Positions 5,874 through 8,270 of a DNA stretch of 8,270 nt are shown here, one piece after another (the stretch's first letter is position 1; each line of letters opens with the position of its first letter). Source of the stretch: JAHFUI01 sp041485905 (lineage in GTDB: Bacteria; Acidobacteriota; Vicinamibacteria; Vicinamibacterales; CAVVIG01); contig JBGPKK010000201.1 in the NCBI GenBank assembly GCA_041485905.1, forward strand, positions 1 through 8,270, written 5' to 3'. The notes below the pieces were generated by a model. The model did no database searches and was not told the DNA's origin. It worked only from the letters and a program-made list of their open reading frames with translations. The position numbers were made by a program, and so were the translations under genes.

Positions 5874-6455
5874 GTGACGATCACCATCAGGCACGCGCTC
5901 GCCGCCGACGAGGCCGTTCGCGCCGCGCAGTCGGACACGGCGAAGGCCGCGGCCGAGATGATGGATGAGCGGGCGTTTCTGGCGTTCTACGCCCGAACGG
6001 CCGCGCCGCTGCGGGCGTACGTCGTCCGCGCGCTCGGCAACGCGACGCCGGCCGACGACATCGTGCAGGACGCATACCTCCGGCTCCTGCGAGCGGCGCC
6101 AGAGACCGAGGATCCACAGCAACTGCGAGCGCTGCTTTTCCGCGTCGCCACGAACCTCATGGCCGATTACTGGCGTCAGCGTCGTCGCGAGAATGGCCGG
6201 ACGGACGAGCAAGCCGTCGCCTCCGCGCCCGGGCCCGACATTCCGCTGCGCGTCGACATGGCCCGCGTGTTCGAGCAGCTTCGGCCGCAGCAGCGACAGA
6301 TGATGTGGCTCGCCTACGTAGAAGGCGCCGACCATCGCGAGATCGCGTCGGCGCTCGGGCTCAAGGAGGGGAGCGTGCGTGTGCTGCTTCATCGAGCTCG
6401 TCGCAAACTGGCCCGGTTGCTCCACCTGAGCGATCGCGGCCGTGGGGATCAGTGA
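5874..6455 (+). CDS. ECF-family RNA polymerase sigma factor
   Basis: This 193-residue protein has the two sigma domains only. Region 2 covers about residues 33-106: FLAFYARTAAPLRAYVVRAL, then the core-binding PADDIVQDAYLRLLRA (59-74), then LFRVATNLMADYWRQRRRE (88-106), which contains the -10-recognising segment. After a linker, region 4 covers about 128-183: VFEQLRPQQRQMMWLAYVEG and the helix-turn-helix HREIASALGLKEGSVRVLLHRARRKLARLL, which reads the -35 element. The start is uncertain. GTG at 5874 is closest to the upstream stop but has no good Shine-Dalgarno; ATG at 5958 or 5961 (residues 29-30) would remove an alanine-rich tail and leave both domains intact. The downstream anti-sigma gene overlaps by one base (TGATG). 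It should redirect RNA polymerase to an unknown stress or envelope regulon. Confidence 0.95.
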   Translation: MTITIRHALAADEAVRAAQSDTAKAAAEMMDERAFLAFYARTAAPLRAYVVRALGNATPADDIVQDAYLRLLRAAPETEDPQQLRALLFRVATNLMADYWRQRRRENGRTDEQAVASAPGPDIPLRVDMARVFEQLRPQQRQMMWLAYVEGADHREIASALGLKEGSVRVLLHRARRKLARLLHLSDRGRGDQ

Positions 6456-6913
6456 TGTGGAAACCCAATCGCACCTGCGCGCGTGAGGCCGAAGTCTGGC
6501 AGTCGGTCCGCGCCGGCATCGACGATCCGGCGCTGCGAGCTCACGCGGTAACGTGCGCAGGCTGCCACGAGACGCTCGCTGTGGCGGCCTGGATGCGGGA
6601 ACTGGGGTCGGCGACGACGATGGACGGCTCGCCTGTGCAGAATCCGGAGCACATCTGGTGGCGGGCCCAGGTGCTCCGGCGGTGGGACGCCCAACGGAAA
6701 GCCCTTACGCCCATCGCAGTCGGAGAGCAGGTGCAGGTCGGGATCGGATTGGCCGGAGCCGTGGTGCTGCTCGCGCTACTGTGGCGCCAGCTGCCGACGG
6801 TGGCGCCCCCGGCCGCCTCGCTCGCGACCGCCACGACGGTGACGATCGTCAGCAGCGTGCTGCTCCTGACGCTCGCCGTCATCGCGGTGCGACAGCTGAG
6901 GTGGCGGGACTGA
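6455..6913 (+). CDS. Membrane-anchored zinc-finger anti-sigma factor
   Basis: This 152-residue protein starts at the ATG at 6455, whose A is the last base of the sigma factor's TGA. GGGG at 6444-6447 serves as a weak ribosome site. Residues 1-50 form the sigma-binding part with H30-AVT-C34-AG-C37, the Hx3Cx2C pattern of zinc-binding anti-sigma (ZAS) domains, plus an earlier Cys at position 8. Residues 66-87 (HIWWRAQVLRRWDAQRKAL) are a basic amphipathic stretch before the membrane. Two membrane helices follow, at about 93-110 and 125-146, with a short Pro-rich loop between them and a basic RQLRWRD end. The gene order and the overlap, which implies translational coupling, strongly support its being the cognate inhibitor of the sigma factor. 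Whether release uses proteolysis or a conformational switch is not visible. Confidence 0.85.
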   Translation: MWKPNRTCAREAEVWQSVRAGIDDPALRAHAVTCAGCHETLAVAAWMRELGSATTMDGSPVQNPEHIWWRAQVLRRWDAQRKALTPIAVGEQVQVGIGLAGAVVLLALLWRQLPTVAPPAASLATATTVTIVSSVLLLTLAVIAVRQLRWRD

Positions 6914-6933
6914 CACGCCGCAATGCCAACGCC

Positions 6934-6962
6934 TTGACATCCTACATATCCGTTTCTAGACT
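6934..6962 (+). promoter_or_regulatory. Near-consensus sigma-70-type promoter sequence
   Basis: TTGACA (6934-6939), a 17-base spacer, then TAGACT (6957-6962). The -35 box is perfect, the spacing ideal and the -10 box four of six (T-A----T with A at position 4). It lies 20 bases after the anti-sigma stop and points into the 3' end of the convergent SH3-protein gene. No obvious gene starts downstream, so it could drive an antisense or small RNA, or be chance. Confidence 0.35.
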
Positions 6963-6971
6963 CACGTGGCG

Positions 6972-6994
6972 GGCGTTCGCTCGCGCTTAACGCC
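6972..6994. terminator. Hairpin in the convergent spacer
   Basis: GGCGTT (6972-6977) and AACGCC (6989-6994) pair perfectly around an 11-base loop, between the ends of two convergent transcription units (6913 and 7042). The location fits a bidirectional transcript end. No T-run follows on either strand, so it is not a standard intrinsic terminator. Confidence 0.3.
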
Positions 6995-7041
6995 GGTTCG
7001 GCTCGATCCAGTTGTGGGACATTACGCGATCGGCGCATTGA

Positions 7042-7536
7042 TTACTTGGGCGGCGCGGGCTGGCCGGAGGGCGAAGCGGGCGCCGCGTCGGGAGCGGCCG
7101 ATGACTTGCCACGCTGCGCGGCTTTTTCATAGTCGCGCCGCGCCTTCTCCAGGTCTCGTTTGGCTTTCTTGACGCGACGATCGTCCTCGGCCTGTCGCGT
7201 GTCGCCTGGCGCGGGCGGGACCGGCGAGTGCTTCGGTTTCCCGACTGTTACGACTTCAACGTCGCTGGCGCGAATCCACCCTGGACGCCTCGATCCGTTG
7301 CTGTCCGGGGCCAGCATCACCCAGTACCAATCGCCTTCGAGGTCAATGACCTCGAGGACCGTTCCAGGCGGGGCGGGCGCCACCACGTCACCCTTGAGAT
7401 TTGCACGCCTCATGACCGCGGCGTTCGGGCTCACGACGCGGATGGTTCCCTGAGCTTGTGCCCCAGCTTCGAGTGCGCGCGGTCCGAGAAGCGCAACGGC
7501 CGCGATCAATCCAGTTGCAACCCTGCGTGAACACAT
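7042..7536 (-). CDS. Exported SH3-domain protein with charged coiled-coil tail
   Basis: This is a 164-residue protein. Residues 1-28 are a Sec signal peptide (MCSRRVATGLIAAVALLGPR, then an Ala-rich end with cleavage near AQA-Q). Residues 31-97 form a bacterial SH3 domain: TIRVVSPNAAVMRRANLKGD, a Pro-rich GT-VLEVIDLEGDWYWVML core (W70, W72) and PGWIRASDVEVV (85-96), where the GWI motif is typical. Bacterial SH3 domains usually bind peptidoglycan or peptide ligands in the envelope. Residues 113-143 are a highly charged Lys/Arg/Glu/Asp helix (KKAKRDLEKARRDYEKAAQR), probably coiled coil. The last 20 residues are Ala/Pro/Ser-rich. The ATG is fixed by AAAGGGGG on the minus strand (7542-7549), five bases upstream. 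The gene is divergent from the repeat-bearing gene at 8018. The exact ligand is unknown. Confidence 0.85.
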   Translation of the reverse strand: MCSRRVATGLIAAVALLGPRALEAGAQAQGTIRVVSPNAAVMRRANLKGDVVAPAPPGTVLEVIDLEGDWYWVMLAPDSNGSRRPGWIRASDVEVVTVGKPKHSPVPPAPGDTRQAEDDRRVKKAKRDLEKARRDYEKAAQRGKSSAAPDAAPASPSGQPAPPK

Positions 7537-7541
7537 GCTGA

Positions 7542-7549
7542 CCCCCTTT
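7542..7549 (-). promoter_or_regulatory. Strong ribosome binding site of the SH3 protein gene
   Basis: AAAGGGGG on the minus strand, five bases before the ATG at 7536-7534. The adjoining TATAAA just upstream could be part of a -10 element, but I cannot match a -35 box. Confidence 0.55.
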
Positions 7550-8002
7550 ATAGATGACCGATCACCCCGACTATCGGCAGAAGCGGGGCGCGGCTGGAGC
7601 CCGCGCTACGTCAGCGAGGCGGGGCCAAAGCTCCGTACGATAGGCGCGCATGGCTGTTCCGCTTACGTTCACCGATCGGGGATAGGAGGTTTGATTCCCT
7701 ACCGCAACCCGCGATAAACGCCGTTCTGATGATCAATTTGCACGGCTAGCTGATGCTGCGCTACGAGCAAGGCGCGCGAGTCGGCCGTTGTCCGGTTGCG
7801 ATTTCGGCGTGCGCCCGTGAACAAAGCGTCGAGAGTTGGCCGGGCGATCACGGAATTGGGTGTTTCATCCCGCGACACCCGTCACTCGGCCCGGCGATGG
7901 TGCCACCAACCGACGTCTTCACGGCTGGTTACAGCCGGCCATCAGCAGCCTCACATGGGCATCCCATTTGCTCTGTAGACCGGAGGTTGAAGGGTTTCAC
8001 CC
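7550..8002. other. Divergent gene-free spacer with several short hairpins
   Basis: No recognisable gene is present on either strand. Perfect short inverted repeats occur at GCGCGG 7588-7593 / CCGCGC 7601-7606; GGGTGT 7858-7863 / ACACCC 7875-7880; CGGCTG 7922-7927 / CAGCCG 7932-7937 (GTTA loop); and GGGT 7992-7995 / ACCC 7999-8002, the last just before the ribosome site of the gene at 8018. The right half could be a structured 5' leader. I recognise no known riboswitch consensus. Confidence 0.4.
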
Positions 8003-8010
8003 AGGGAGGA
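8003..8010 (+). promoter_or_regulatory. Strong ribosome binding site of the right-edge gene
   Basis: AGGGAGGA lies seven bases before the ATG at 8018-8020 and is nearly full complementarity to the 16S tail. It supports this start strongly. Confidence 0.7.
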
Positions 8011-8017
8011 CATCGCG

Positions 8018-8270
8018 ATGCCCTTGAAGAAATCGATCCGCTCGAAGAAATCTCCGCGCTTGAACACGTTAACGCGCTTGAAGAAATACACACGTCTGAC
8101 GAGGCGGATTGGCCCGGGTTCGATTGTCCTGGCGGTGATTTGCATCATGGCTGCAGCGATGCTGATCGGCGCGCACCAGACATCTCAGCCAGCGGACATC
8201 GCGAGCGTGGACACGCAGCCGGAAAAGGCGGCGACGCAAGCCGGGGCGAAGAAGGCGGCGGCGGCGATGG
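8018..8270 (+). CDS. Single-pass membrane protein with repeat-built basic N-terminus, cut by window edge
   Basis: 84 codons are visible and the frame is open to the window end. Residues 1-30 are very basic and built of hexapeptide units LKKSIR, SKKSPR, LNTLTR, LKKYTR and a weaker LTRRIG, encoded by an 18-base tandem repeat. Residues 35-52 (SIVLAVICIMAAAMLIGA) form one membrane helix. By the positive-inside rule the basic part stays in the cytoplasm and the rest lies outside. After the helix comes HQTSQPADIASVDTQPEKAA followed by an Ala/Lys/Gln-rich linker, as in acidobacterial envelope proteins in which a globular domain follows a low-complexity stretch. The start is set by an excellent Shine-Dalgarno. 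I recall proteins with a similar opening in Acidobacteria but know no function, and the functional domain is beyond the edge. Confidence 0.78.
   Translation, partial: MPLKKSIRSKKSPRLNTLTRLKKYTRLTRRIGPGSIVLAVICIMAAAMLIGAHQTSQPADIASVDTQPEKAATQAGAKKAAAAM
8024..8095 (+). repeat. 18-bp tandem repeat, four copies, inside a coding N-terminus
   Basis: Units at 8024-8041, 8042-8059, 8060-8077 and 8078-8095 share the pattern TTGAAGAAAT....CGC/CGT. Units 1, 2 and 4 keep KK at residues 2-3; unit 3 has diverged to LNTLTR. A decayed fifth unit may follow (8096-8113). The period is a multiple of three, so copy number can change without breaking the frame. Confidence 0.75.

Noticed and set aside
4806..6425. 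Minus-strand open frame of more than 500 codons upstream of the 67-aa gene
   Set aside because: It is antisense to a clear membrane protein and ECF sigma gene and has low-complexity His/Arg/Gly-rich translation. It is open because of high GC. Only the last 67 codons are accepted as a gene, and the DUF952-like part is a separate relic.
7676..7705. T-loop-like sequence GGTTTGATTCC suggesting a tRNA
   Set aside because: The flanking bases do not form a proper five-base T stem, and no acceptor stem, anticodon arm or CCA end could be fitted.

Overview
The window is high-GC DNA (except for one AT-rich patch near 1700-1850) with short operons, mixed strands, long spacers and several decayed gene fragments. 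The protein families suggest a soil-type Acidobacteriota, possibly of the Vicinamibacteria kind. They include a secreted RIFGVLPNY/HQDPRY-type protein, a small membrane protein placed before an ECF sigma/anti-sigma pair, a Tat-exported amidohydrolase, and short orphan proteins. This assignment is from memory of family distribution; no 16S or other marker gene is present.

Positions 1-3680 read almost entirely on the minus strand. The left edge holds the first 19 codons of a probable prolipoprotein diacylglyceryl transferase (lgt). After it come a shrunken TauE/SafE-type permease relic, an intact 84-residue orphan protein, the C-terminal relic of a DNA methyltransferase, a 229-residue exported protein, an AT-rich spacer with a possible 40-codon ORF, and a complete 562-residue Tat-signal amidohydrolase.

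Positions 3680-5380 are gene-poor. I see a frame-broken relic that resembles a small HTH regulator (+), about 550 bases with nothing recognisable, one small intact gene (67 residues, -), and a frame-broken DUF952-type relic (-).

Positions 5382-6913 are the clearest functional unit: a plus-strand operon of a small membrane protein, an ECF sigma factor and an overlapping membrane-anchored Hx3Cx2C anti-sigma factor. The membrane parts probably sense or hold the sigma factor and release it on an envelope signal. Its regulon cannot be read from here.

Positions 6914-8270 hold a convergent spacer with a near-consensus promoter-like sequence and a hairpin, an exported SH3-domain protein (-), a 480-base divergent spacer with several short hairpins, and the start of a single-pass membrane protein (+). 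The N-terminus of that protein is built from an 18-base tandem repeat, and the gene runs off the right edge.

I found no rRNA, tRNA, CRISPR array, insertion sequence, or recognisable defence or toxin system. The most noticeable property is the density of decayed genes (four relics in about 5 kb) between intact small genes.
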